A stretch of 64,000 nt of DNA from Paenibacillus sp. FSL H7-0331 (lineage in GTDB: Bacteria > Bacillota > Bacilli > Paenibacillales > NBRC-103111), in contig NZ_MRTH01000008.1 of NCBI RefSeq assembly GCF_001956045.1, positions 62,001 through 126,000 of the forward strand, given 5' to 3'. This document shows, one piece after another, positions 9,157 through 18,100 of this stretch. Position 1 is the stretch's first letter, and the number at the start of each line of letters is the position of its first letter. The notes beneath the pieces were generated by a model. The model was not told the DNA's origin and ran no database searches. It saw nothing but the letters and a program-made list of their open reading frames with translations. Made by a program: the position numbers and the translations under genes.

Positions 9157-9456
9157 ATGTCAGTCATACGTAGTAATTTAAAAGCGGTCATGGAAAATCA
9201 CGATCCCAAATTATCGATACGTAAGCTTGCCAAAGATATAGATTACCACTTTGATTCGGTACGTCGTATGTATAAGGATGAGATGGTACAGTATCCGAGG
9301 GATTTGCTGTTAAAGCTTTGTTTGTATTTTAAAGTTCAGCCTGGGCAGCTCATAATAATGGAAGAGAATGTGGAAAGCGATTGGCCGATAGATGAATCGA
9401 TTGAACATCAGGAGGACGGCAATGACAAGGAAAGCGGCACAAGTGGAAACCTGTAA
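9157..9456 (+). CDS. Small Cro/C1-type HTH regulator
   Basis: A 99-residue protein whose first about 70 residues form a helix-turn-helix of the Cro/C1 type: LSIRKLAKDIDYHFDSVRRMYKDE, then LLLKLCLYFKVQPGQLI, which is the usual end of YozG-like single-domain regulators. The C-terminus is short and acidic. TTGGAGGTG sits just before the ATG. It is transcribed divergently from the GT4 operon and overlaps the DUF1861-like gene by 35 bases, so it is well placed to control both. Ligand and operator are unknown. Confidence 0.8.
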   Translation: MSVIRSNLKAVMENHDPKLSIRKLAKDIDYHFDSVRRMYKDEMVQYPRDLLLKLCLYFKVQPGQLIIMEENVESDWPIDESIEHQEDGNDKESGTSGNL

Positions 9457-10366
9457 ACAGCTTTTGGATACATTTTATGCGAATCCTCGCATAACGAAGG
9501 TAGAGAAGCTAACGTTCTCTGGGGTTGGAAACCGAGATGTATATAATATAACGGCTCCGTTTCAATATGACGGGGAGGAAGTACTCTTGGGAAGAGTTGA
9601 GGAACGGGACAGCGAGTTCTCTCAAGTCTTCTTTTTTACATGCGACAATCAGGTGTGGAGCCCTCGTATGCATACCCATACTTATAATTTGCAGGACCCC
9701 TGTACAACGATTATTAAGGGTGAATTGATTGTTGGCGGAGTTGAAGTCTTCACTGCAGCGGATAATCCGGGTAAAATCGTGTCGTGGGTCACTCAATTTT
9801 ATCGCGGCTTTCAAATAGATTCGTTATGCCACTTTTCATCCGGCCCTGGTACGATGAAGGATATTCGTCTGATTGAGCTTATGGATGGCAGGATAGGCAT
9901 ATTCACAAGACCGCAAGGAGCAAAAGGCGGAAGAGGTCAAATCGGATTTACCATTATCGATTCGCTGGATGAGCTTGATGAGCAAACGTTTATTGATGCA
10001 GAGATGCTTGGAAATCAATTTGTCCCCGAGGAATGGGGAGGGGCAAACGAAGCACATTTATTGAGCAATGGGCATGTGGGCGTGCTGGGGCATATCGCCT
10101 GCTTTGATCTATCAGGCAACAAGCACTATTATTCAATGGTATTTTCGATAGACCCCGAAACTTGTGAGAAAACGCCTTTAAAAATTATTGCGGCAAGAAG
10201 TGATTTTCCAATAGGTCCTGGTAAACGGCCAGACCTGGAGGATGTTATTTTTAGCGGTGGACTTATACGGTCAGGCCACGGTCGAGCCGTACTCTCCGTT
10301 GGTGTGAGTGATGCTGAAGCCTATCAGATTGAAATCCCGGATCCTTTTGTCGAATATGAATCTTGA
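9422..10366 (+). CDS. DUF1861-like protein, probable GH130-type beta-propeller
   Basis: This 314-residue protein resembles the DUF1861 family. I recognise VEKLTFSGVGNRDVYNITAPF, ERDSEFSQVFFF, FSSGPGTMKDIRLIEL and a GHVGVLGHIACFD segment. The strand-rich repeat pattern fits a five-bladed propeller related to GH130 mannoside phosphorylases and hydrolases. Activity is unproven; action on a mannoside is inferred from manC and GT4 next door. There is no signal peptide, so it is cytoplasmic. The ATG at 9422 has AGGAGG 6 bases upstream and lies inside the end of the HTH gene, indicating translational coupling. An in-frame start at 9392 has no such site. Confidence 0.65.
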   Translation: MTRKAAQVETCKQLLDTFYANPRITKVEKLTFSGVGNRDVYNITAPFQYDGEEVLLGRVEERDSEFSQVFFFTCDNQVWSPRMHTHTYNLQDPCTTIIKGELIVGGVEVFTAADNPGKIVSWVTQFYRGFQIDSLCHFSSGPGTMKDIRLIELMDGRIGIFTRPQGAKGGRGQIGFTIIDSLDELDEQTFIDAEMLGNQFVPEEWGGANEAHLLSNGHVGVLGHIACFDLSGNKHYYSMVFSIDPETCEKTPLKIIAARSDFPIGPGKRPDLEDVIFSGGLIRSGHGRAVLSVGVSDAEAYQIEIPDPFVEYES

Positions 10367-10378
10367 AAATCGATGAAT

Positions 10379-10430
10379 TTGACTAGATTCTATGGTCATG
10401 TTATAATGAATTGACAAGAATTTATGGTCA
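10379..10430 (+). promoter_or_regulatory. Sigma-A promoter with 20-bp direct repeat upstream of rplY/ctc
   Basis: TTGACT (10379-10384) and TATAAT (10402-10407) are 17 bases apart. Two imperfect 20-base direct repeats, TTGACTAGATTCTATGGTCA (10379-10398) and TTGACAAGAATTTATGGTCA (10411-10430), match at 17 of 20 positions. One covers the -35 box and spacer; the other covers the expected start site. The spacing is 32 bases, about three helical turns. Confidence 0.8.
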
Positions 10431-10451
10431 AAAGAGAGCAGGAACCAACAA

Positions 10452-11021
10452 ATGAGTAAATTTATTCAATTAAACAAGCGCACCGGTGAAACAAAGTCCC
10501 ACATCAATCAAGCAAGAAAACAGGGACGCATCCCCGCTGTGTTGTATGGGATTGGTAAAGATACTTTGTCATTAGAAGTGAATGAAAAAGAAATGCTGAA
10601 CATTTTGAAAAAAAATCCGCGTGCTATTTTGCAGGGGAAAACCTCCGATGAAAAAGTACTGCCGATCGTTGTTCAGAACATCCAAAGGGAAACCTTGTCA
10701 GGCAAGCTGCTACACATTGACTTTCATCATGTGAACATGACGGAAAGCATGGATAGTAAAGTTACGATCCATTTTCTAGGTGAAGCAATCGGTTTGAAAT
10801 CTGGCGGCGTCCTGCAGGTGGAAAAGTATGAAGTAGAGGTTCGCTGTATGCCTGGTGATTTGCCGACTTCCATGGAAGTGGATATTAGCGGCCTTGATGC
10901 TGGCGATCAGCTTCTCGTTTCTGACCTGATTTTCCAGGATGGAATTGAAGTGTTGACGGATCCGAGTACTGTCATGATTCAGATCAAAACGGTGCACGAG
11001 GAAGTTGAAGAAACCGCATAG
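10452..11021 (+). CDS. rplY: 50S ribosomal protein L25 / general stress protein Ctc
   Basis: A 189-residue L25 of the long Ctc type. The N-terminal 5S-rRNA-binding beta-barrel (about residues 5-90) shows RKQGRIPAVLYGIGKD and LLHIDFHHVNM. The C-terminal TL5-like domain follows (LGEAIGLKSGGVLQVEKYEVEVRCMPGDLPTSMEVDISGL). It binds 5S rRNA in the 50S subunit; in Bacillus ctc is a sigma-B stress gene. Here the promoter reads as a good sigma-A site rather than a sigma-B site. The usual pth neighbour is absent, and the gene stands alone between the mannose cluster and capA. AGGA precedes the ATG by about 8 bases. Confidence 0.95.
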   Translation: MSKFIQLNKRTGETKSHINQARKQGRIPAVLYGIGKDTLSLEVNEKEMLNILKKNPRAILQGKTSDEKVLPIVVQNIQRETLSGKLLHIDFHHVNMTESMDSKVTIHFLGEAIGLKSGGVLQVEKYEVEVRCMPGDLPTSMEVDISGLDAGDQLLVSDLIFQDGIEVLTDPSTVMIQIKTVHEEVEETA

Positions 11022-11059
11022 TAGATCCCGACTAAACATAAATAGTGAGTATAGGGTAC

Positions 11060-11131
11060 ATCCCCTTCTAACAGGAAGTGTGAAATTCATGATTTCATGA
11101 ATATGGACACGGCTGCTTGGAAGGGGATTTT
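11060..11131. terminator. Branched terminator between rplY and capA
   Basis: ATCCCCTTC (11060-11068) pairs with GAAGGGGAT (11120-11128), followed by a short T run. The 51-base loop contains a perfect inverted repeat, ATTCATGA/TCATGAAT (11085-11102), giving a two-hairpin structure. It lies at the end of convergent rplY and capA. Confidence 0.6.
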
Positions 11132-11178
11132 TGGTTTTTATGAATATCCGGTGAAATCATCTTTGCCAATAGGGTTCA

Positions 11179-12216
11179 CTATGGCTTATGTTCGCGAGAT
11201 CTCAGTAAGTTTGAGGTGTAAATCCGCATTTGTTCCATTAGTTTTCTTTGCTTCAGAGAGATGCCGGTTTCTCTGCTTTGTATACTGGCTTTTGCTGTGT
11301 TGGGGACGATACGGTAGATGGGCCGCTTTCCCCGAAAATTACGATAAGTCCACGTAGATACCCAGTCCACGCTGCTGATTGTAGTACGGGATTCATCCTT
11401 GCGTATGGTCAATTGAAGTATCAATCCATTATTGGTATAAGGGTTATCGTTTAAGCGAATCGATACAAAATTACCAAGCGAGTATATGGCCAGTTGGTTG
11501 GAACGCGTCCTGAGGATCGGCTGCAGCACGTGGGGGTGTGAGCCAAGAATAACGTCTGCTCCATGGTGTAAAAGCTTGCGAACGAGCGCGCGCTGCTCCA
11601 AGGTCGGTGCAGCCTGGTACTCCTGTCCTACATGGAGACAAACAATATTCAGATCGGTTTTTGGCTTAATTTTGCGTAAATCTCTTATTATTTGAGCTTC
11701 GTTGATCAGATTGACTGACCCTCTCATGGCGGTAGGAAGGGGGATCTGGTTGGTCGTTTTGGTATAGGCGAGAATCCCGACCTTGATCCCTTTAACGTTC
11801 ATGATCAGTGGCTGCCGAGTCTGCTCGGGAGCGGCATAAGTACCGGTATGGGCTAGTTGATTGGCATCAAGCACCTGCAGGGTACGCCGCAGTCCTTCGA
11901 TCCCATTATCAAGACAATGGTTGTTGGCCGTTACCAATACATCAAAACCGTTTCGTTTTAACGCCGCGGCAAGTTGCTCGGGTCCATTGAACATAGGAAA
12001 CCCTGTTCGCGGGTTCTTTTTTTTAATAAAAGGCATATCCCCTTTTAAAGGAACCTCTAAATTGCCGATAGTCAGGTCAGCGTCCCGTAAAATAGGTGCA
12101 ATGTCTTCAAAAATGCAATCAAAATCATACAGGTTGGCATCACGCTGCTTGACTGACATCGAAATAGCCCCATTGATTAAAATATCACCAACTGCAGCGA
12201 TCGTTATTTCTTGCAT
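11179..12216 (-). CDS. CapA family metallophosphoesterase-like protein
   Basis: A 345-residue protein of the CapA/PgsA (poly-gamma-glutamate capsule) calcineurin-like fold. Motifs in order: AAVGDILINGAI, IGNLEVPL, TANNHCLDNG, CLHVGQEYQAAPT, GSHPHVLQPI and YSLGNFV. No signal peptide or N-terminal membrane anchor is seen with this start, unlike Bacillus CapA/PgsA, so a cytoplasmic phosphoesterase is possible. No capBC ligase genes are nearby, so capsule synthesis should not be assumed. The ATG at 12216 has an AGAGGTGA site; longer in-frame starts up to 12357 add an unrelated tail and overlap the divergent promoter. Confidence 0.85.
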   Translation of the reverse strand: MQEITIAAVGDILINGAISMSVKQRDANLYDFDCIFEDIAPILRDADLTIGNLEVPLKGDMPFIKKKNPRTGFPMFNGPEQLAAALKRNGFDVLVTANNHCLDNGIEGLRRTLQVLDANQLAHTGTYAAPEQTRQPLIMNVKGIKVGILAYTKTTNQIPLPTAMRGSVNLINEAQIIRDLRKIKPKTDLNIVCLHVGQEYQAAPTLEQRALVRKLLHHGADVILGSHPHVLQPILRTRSNQLAIYSLGNFVSIRLNDNPYTNNGLILQLTIRKDESRTTISSVDWVSTWTYRNFRGKRPIYRIVPNTAKASIQSRETGISLKQRKLMEQMRIYTSNLLRSREHKP

Positions 12217-12346
12217 CGGATCACCTCTTGCTACCAATATATTCGTAATCATACTAGAGAGTGCGGGCAAGTGTCCGATAGGCTTCCGTTTATGTATTTG
12301 AGGAAGTATAATGATAAGATGCAGAAGATTTGGAAAGGATGATACC

Positions 12347-12646
12347 ATGTTAACCATTACTGGTTATAGTGTGGAATTGATCAAGGATCCGTTCGGGATT
12401 TTGACTGGTAAGCGTTATGAGCTGCTGCTGGATATAGAGGTGGCGGAGGATGACGAACTATACTCGGAGAATGGATTGTATGTACGGGTCATTTATGTGG
12501 TGGAGGAAAGTCGCTCCGGCATGGCGAAATATGCCATTCATGAGAAAACCAATGATAATTACGTGGATTTTGAGCTTGAAGATGATGAATTGGCAGTCAT
12601 TGAAGCTTTTTGTAAAGAGCATTTGGTAGATGCTGAGGAGTCGTAG
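12347..12646 (+). CDS. Small conserved protein (DUF6509-like)
   Basis: A 99-residue acidic protein beginning MLTITGYSVELIKDPFGIL, with GKRYELLLDIEV, LYSENGLYVRVIYVVEE and an acidic C-terminus. I recall it as a DUF6509-type protein of Paenibacillus and Bacillus; there is no known function and no catalytic motif is visible. No signal peptide or membrane segment is present. The ATG at 12347 follows AAAGGA by 7-8 bases; an earlier in-frame ATG at 12311 lies within a TATAAT box (12307-12312) that may be this gene's -10 element. It is divergent from capA. Confidence 0.7.
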   Translation: MLTITGYSVELIKDPFGILTGKRYELLLDIEVAEDDELYSENGLYVRVIYVVEESRSGMAKYAIHEKTNDNYVDFELEDDELAVIEAFCKEHLVDAEES

Positions 12647-12683
12647 AGATATCGACTGCACATAACGAAAGTCATTAACGACA

Positions 12684-13250
12684 TTAAACTTCCAGCAACG
12701 CTAGCATAATCACATCGAAAAATACTTTGGTCACATCGTGCATCAAATATTGCTTCAACAAACCTTCCTGTTTAAAGCCAAACTTCTCCAGGAGTCTTAA
12801 TGAGTTTTTGTTTTGGGGGACAACCTCCGCTTGCATGCGATGAACGCCAATATGGTTAAAGCCATATTGGATCACGGCCCCCAAGGCCTCAGACATAAAC
12901 CCTTTATGCCAATGGGCATCTGTGAGCTCGAAGCCTACGGAAACAGGAGATAGCGGATGATAATCGAACGTGCCGCGAACGGGCATGCACATAATGGTTC
13001 CGATTAATTTATTGTCTGTATGCTGGGTTATCCCCCAAGGCAGGAGCCTATTTTCTTGAAACTGCTTATTCCAGGCGACGATCAGTTCACGGGCTTGCTC
13101 CATGGAGGAAGGTCCATGCCAATCGAGATACTTGATAATAGGAGATCCTTCAGCATAGAAGCTATAAAGCTCATCGGCATCGTCCTGCGTCATTTGTCTT
13201 AATAACAAACGTTCTGTGGACAAGCTGGGAAAATCTGAATTATTATACAT
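12684..13250 (-). CDS. GNAT N-acetyltransferase (RimJ/RimL type)
   Basis: An acetyl-CoA-dependent acetyltransferase of 188 residues. Features are TERLLLRQMTQDDADELYSF at the start, the central VGFELTDAHWHKGFMSEALGAVIQYGF segment with the acetyl-CoA pyrophosphate loop, and the RMQAEVVPQNKNSLRLLEKFGFKQEGLL C-terminal motif typical of ribosomal-protein or small-molecule N-acetyltransferases. The acceptor cannot be named. The ribosome-binding site is weak. It sits convergent to the DUF6509-like gene and divergent from the response-regulator gene. Confidence 0.88.
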   Translation of the reverse strand: MYNNSDFPSLSTERLLLRQMTQDDADELYSFYAEGSPIIKYLDWHGPSSMEQARELIVAWNKQFQENRLLPWGITQHTDNKLIGTIMCMPVRGTFDYHPLSPVSVGFELTDAHWHKGFMSEALGAVIQYGFNHIGVHRMQAEVVPQNKNSLRLLEKFGFKQEGLLKQYLMHDVTKVFFDVIMLALLEV

Positions 13251-13354
13251 ATATATGAATCCACACTTTCGTTAGAAGGTTAACATATACAAATTATAGC
13301 CTATCTTTATGAAATTAGTATGAAAACAATTTCAGGTGGAGGGTGACCAATACG

Positions 13355-14542
13355 TTGAAGGCTCTATTGGTTGATGACGAACGACTTGCACTCATGCAGC
13401 TGGAAAAAATGTTAAAAGAGCTCACCGACATCCAAATTGTAGGTACAAGTATGAATCCGCTGCAAGCTATAGAGATGGCCAGGAATTTAATGCCGGACGT
13501 TATTTTCATGGATATCCAGATGCCGGAATTATCAGGGCTGCAGGCAGCTGAGCTGCTGCAAGAGATTTGCCCATCAGCTGAGATCGTTTTTGTCACTGCA
13601 TTCGATGAGTACGCGATCCAGGCGTTTGAACTTCAAGCTCTTGATTATGTGCTCAAACCGCTGCAGCGAAAACGTTTAATAAAGACACTTCAGCGGTTAA
13701 AGCAGCCGAATGTTAACCCTCCTAAAACCCCACTCCTTGGAGAGCCTGTATCGATTCGCTGCTTCCCATCGCTTCAAATCGAATATAAAGAAAATCAAGC
13801 TGAGGAACTCATCAAATGGAGAACCACCAAGGGGCAGGAGCTATTCGCCTACTTGCTTCATCATCGAGGACAATTAGTACGTAAAAGTGAGCTGCTTGAT
13901 TTATTATGGCCAGACATAGACCCCAAAAAAGCGATCACTTTGCTATATACGACCATTTATCAAATTCGTCAGAACCTCAAGCGCAATGCGATTGATATCC
14001 CCATTCAAAGCTTGAGTGCGGAGGAAGGCTATATGCTGGATGCCGGGCGGGTGCGGTTGGAGTCGGATGAATGGGAGCACAACCTGCGTACACTGGAGCA
14101 TGTGAACGTGAATAATTTAGCTGCGCATCAACGGGTGTTAGACATGTACAGAGGCGAATATTTGGGCAAACATGATTATTTATGGGCAGAGGGAGATCGT
14201 CAACGAATGGCAATGCGCTGGCTGCACCATGCTCAACAGGTTGCAGAGTGCTACTCGCAGAACGGAATGTGGAACGAGGCTGCGGGGGTATATCATCGAA
14301 TCCAACAGGAGCAGCCTTTGTCGGAGGACAGTTTCTTTGCATTAATGAAATTGTATGATCTTATGGGCCAGCGCGCGTCTGTAGAAGAGCAGTATCAACT
14401 GCTGTTGAAGATGCTGGAACAGGAGCTGAACCTCGAGCCTAAGGGGGAAATTACCCATTGGTTTGAGTGCTGGAAGCAGCAGATCAGTGACACGAGGACA
14501 CATGTACCTCTATGGATAGTCAGCAAACGAAAATTATTGTAG
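13355..14542 (+). CDS. Response regulator with winged helix and BTAD domain (SARP type)
   Basis: About 395 residues. The N-terminal receiver domain has LVDDERLAL, phosphoacceptor Asp in FMDIQMPELSG and Lys in YVLKPL. A winged helix follows (KGQELFAYLLHHRGQLVRKSELLDLLWP), then a bacterial transcriptional activation domain of TPR-like helices to the end. Such regulators are DNA-binding activators phosphorylated by a sensor kinase; none is adjacent. The 7TM-DISM hybrid kinase 15 kb away is a plausible partner because such pairs are common in Paenibacillus (recalled, not checked). The TTG at 13355, about 12 bases after GGAGG, gives the normal LKALLVDDE start. A GTG at 13343 lies directly against the site and is less likely. 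Confidence 0.88.
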   Translation: MKALLVDDERLALMQLEKMLKELTDIQIVGTSMNPLQAIEMARNLMPDVIFMDIQMPELSGLQAAELLQEICPSAEIVFVTAFDEYAIQAFELQALDYVLKPLQRKRLIKTLQRLKQPNVNPPKTPLLGEPVSIRCFPSLQIEYKENQAEELIKWRTTKGQELFAYLLHHRGQLVRKSELLDLLWPDIDPKKAITLLYTTIYQIRQNLKRNAIDIPIQSLSAEEGYMLDAGRVRLESDEWEHNLRTLEHVNVNNLAAHQRVLDMYRGEYLGKHDYLWAEGDRQRMAMRWLHHAQQVAECYSQNGMWNEAAGVYHRIQQEQPLSEDSFFALMKLYDLMGQRASVEEQYQLLLKMLEQELNLEPKGEITHWFECWKQQISDTRTHVPLWIVSKRKLL

Positions 14543-14629
14543 CTTGAAAAAACCTGACAATAACCGTTCACAGTGTTGGCTGCATATGCAGTAGAGGTAA
14601 GGGTCAGCTCATACGAATAATAATACAAA

Positions 14630-14677
14630 AGACAGTAGTGTTCGGACAAAGTTCGATGCTTGATGCTGTCTTTTTTT
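14630..14677 (+). terminator. Terminator after the SARP-type regulator gene
   Basis: AGACAG (14630-14635) pairs with CTGTCT (14666-14671), with weaker G-U-containing pairing inside the loop. A run of seven Ts ends the element. Confidence 0.65.
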
Positions 14678-14819
14678 GTCGTACACGCAATCACGTTATA
14701 AATTTGGTGGACTTGGGACAAGTATTTTGGCGAATTGCTGAATGATTTATCAAAATTCATATATTTGTTCAGAAGTTTTTCAGTTCTTATTGATATAAGT
14801 AAATGGATTCATCTTTTGT

Positions 14820-14842
14820 ACATAATCGATTATTGGTTATGT
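14820..14842. repeat. Palindrome, possible operator, upstream of the adhesin gene
   Basis: ATAATCGATTAT (14822-14833) is a perfect 12-bp palindrome. ACATAA (14820-14825) and TTATGT (14837-14842) form a second, overlapping inverted repeat. It lies 310 bases before the adhesin start codon. A role as regulator site is inference only. Confidence 0.4.
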
Positions 14843-15151
14843 GTGGTTAATTGCTTATTCTGAAAATCTTTTATTGCAGGAGGTGGAAATAGGTACGGGG
14901 ACTCTAGGATCATTCAAGCTGCCTCCTAACGGGCTTGATCAACAGTCATAGGACATACATAGAGGATACATACACCTGATTGTAGGGTTACTCGTCTTGA
15001 AATTAATCTGCAATTCGGAAGTACGGTATATCTTAAACCCGTGGCAAGAATGGAAATTAGAAATTGAAAGATGTTTGAGGAACATGTAGTTGGAATATTA
15101 CTCAATACAATACATTGCCAGCTCATGTTAACCGATTTGGGGGAGCGATGT

Positions 15152-18100
15152 ATGGGGAATTTGAAACAATTATCAAAAAGAAGCCGATCCCTTTTGGAGT
15201 TTCCCAAAAGAGTGCTTTTCTTATTTATGGCGTTGTCGCTGGCCATATTGCCTTATTACAACTTTGCTGTATGGGCGGATGTTTCTTTATCTTTAGAAAA
15301 AACGGTAGACAAGACGTCAGCATTTCCAGGGGAAACCATCACGTATACGATTAAATACGCGAACCCAAGCACGACTGAAGCAGCTCAGAATATGATTATC
15401 ACCGACGTCTTGCCAAGTACTCTGGATTATGTGGGAGTCGACACCTCGACTGATGTCAGTGCGGTCGATACTTCGGTCCCTGGTACAGTGAAGTTTAACA
15501 TGGTTAGTCCTTTAGCAGCAGGTAAAACCGGCATCATAAAGGTTAAAGCCAAGTTCAAGGAAGGGGTAACCCTGAATGGCGCCACTGCACTAAATAGTGT
15601 GACAGCCAAAGCTGATAACAGCCCTGTAATTACGGCATCAGCACCGGTGGTCACCGCAAATGTTAATGCTCCCGATTGGTCGATATCCAAAGCAAAAATC
15701 CTCCCTGCGGTTGATCCAGCTTTGAACAGCAATGTGACCTATCAGATCAAGCTGAAGGGGAATAGTGCTCCAGGCGGCACCAATATCCAAAACGTTGGAG
15801 TTATGGATACTCTCCCAGTAGGGTCTACTTTTGTATCCGCCACTGGGGGCGGTGTGTATGATGCCGTGTATGGAAAGGTTTCTTGGCCTTCATCAGCTTT
15901 AAATGTCGGGCAGGAAAAAACCTATGAAGTTGTACTGAGTTATCCAAGTCCAACCTTTCATGTAGGCGATTCAGTTACGAATTCCGTCTATGCGGTCGGT
16001 ACCAGTCTGACTGGAGCTGCTCTTAGGACGAATACGGCTAATGCTACACATCTGCTAGCAGCTCCTGACCCAGGAATTTATGACATTAAAAAGGAAGCAC
16101 GTCAAGCGAGCGATGAGTATTCCATTGGACAGACTGTCAAGTATAAGATTAATGGCTTTGGAAACAAAGGTAATGTACCCTTGGATAACTTTGTAGTTGA
16201 GGATGCTATACCGAAAGAAATTAATCTGACTCAGATTTCTACAGGCTCCTATAGTAATAATACGGGTGTTACCGTAAATGTGTATTACCAGAAAACTGGA
16301 GTTAATACCTGGCTGAGTTGGACTGGAGGCGTTAATCTCAGCAGTGGCAGCAGCCAGACCTTAAATGTAGCTTCTTTAGGACTCGTGGCTGGGGAATATG
16401 TTTCCAAAGTGAAGTTGGATTATGGCACAGTGCCAAGCAGTTTCCGTGTTGCCTCCGATATCCAGCTGCAGGGGACCCTGCTTAGTACGGATCATAACTC
16501 ACTACCGGTTGTTGATAATCAACTAATTAACAACACGGCTGTGCTTACGGCTAATTATGGAGCTACACCTTTTAACAGCAGCAGCTTAGTAACTATTAAG
16601 GTTGTACAACCTATACCTTGGGTTGTTGCGAATAAATCGGTTGTAGGCAGTGCATCGGTGAAAGAGAACGATACGCTCACCTATAAGCTGCGGGTGCAGA
16701 ATCATGAGTTTGCTACGGGGGATATGACGCACCCGGAAATAGTGGAATTCTTTCCGAATGAGTTGGAAAATTTCACAGTGGTGGGTATAACAAATAACTC
16801 TAGCACACCTATTGGAGCCCCTGTTTTTAACAGCTATAATAAGACCGTAGGTTCAGTAACGTATTCGGTCTATAGTTGGGAGTTTCTTAGTGCCGTTCTG
16901 AAGCCAAACGAGTATATCGATGTTACCATTAGCGGTACTGTCAAGCATGCTACACCTAATGGGAATTTTGGCAATACGATGTACGCAACGACTACAGCTA
17001 CAAATACCTATAAAGGTACAGTAGTGAGCGATGTACCGGAAGACCGAGATAATAATCCGGCTACGACACAATTCGTAAAGGCCTCGGTTAACGCTTATGT
17101 GAAATTCACAGGCTCTCTGGAATCCATCAAATGGGTAAAAGGAGAAGTCGATAATGCCTTCACAAAGTACCCGGCTAACGGAGAGACGCTGCCTGGTGGT
17201 AAAGCGATGTATCAATTGGTCGTAAGTAATGTTACTTCCAATGGTCCTATTTCCAATATCGTTATTGTAGACAAGCTGCCTCGTATTACAGACACAGGTG
17301 TAGTTGATACAAATGCTCGTTTATCTGACTGGAGGCCTTATCTGGTAAATAGCGTTACGGGACCAGGCGGAGCACCACTGGATCCACGAATTAAGGTATA
17401 TTATTCGACAGATGTAAGTCCGAATGTCAGTGATATATCCAATCCGTTGAATCCGACTCACACAGGTTGGAGTCTAACGCCTCCTGATGACATTACGACC
17501 GTCACCGCGTTGGAATTCGACTTCGGCACTATTACCCTTAACCAAGGAGAATCAGTCACCTTGGAATGGGATATGCGTGCACCAGTAAATGCACCGAGAA
17601 ACGAGATCGCCTGGAACTCATTTGGTTATGGAGCAACTTATCCCGATGAGGGCGGACCGCAGTCTTTCTTACCCTCAGAGCCTATCAAGGTAGGTTTTCT
17701 GATTAAAGACACCGATCCTGCAGGTACCGGCAATATAGGTGACTTTATCTGGATGGATTCGAATGCGAATGGCATTCAGGAAGCAGGCGAGAAAGGAATC
17801 AATGGGATTCTTGTGAATTTATACAAAACCAACGATCTCACTAATCGTATAGGCTACACAAGAACCGGAGATCGACATGGGTCGAATGAGCCAGGTTATT
17901 ATGAGTTTCCTAATCTTCAAGCTGATGATTATACGGTAGAATTCGTAATGCCGACTGGCTATTACTTATCACCTCATAATCAGGGCTCAGATCGTGCCAA
18001 AGATAGCGATTTTACTTTAAATCCATCAACATTAACATACCAAGTAAGCAAAAATCTTGGTTATGAAGAAACCGATATGACTCTGGATGCGGGTATCTAT

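Larger units (their letters stand above)
14543..15151. other. Long intergenic leader before the giant surface protein
   Basis: These 609 bases hold no convincing gene. They contain a terminator for the response-regulator gene (14630-14677), a palindrome at 14820-14842, and further short complementary pieces, such as AGGAGG near 14880 with CCTCCT near 14924 and TCAAG with CTTGA around 14915-14940. The adhesin mRNA may therefore have a structured 5' leader. I looked for c-di-GMP-I, TPP, purine and ydaO aptamer signatures and saw none. Confidence 0.6.

Noticed and set aside
11179..12216. Poly-gamma-glutamate capsule locus
   Set aside because: CapA-like protein alone; no capB, capC or capE genes are visible and the protein lacks an export signal.
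14543..15151. Possible second c-di-GMP or ydaO-type riboswitch upstream of the adhesin gene
   Set aside because: GGTACGGGGACTC near 14893 loosely recalls a ydaO segment, but the other conserved pieces are missing, and no GGGACGCAAAGCC-like core of GEMM-I is present.
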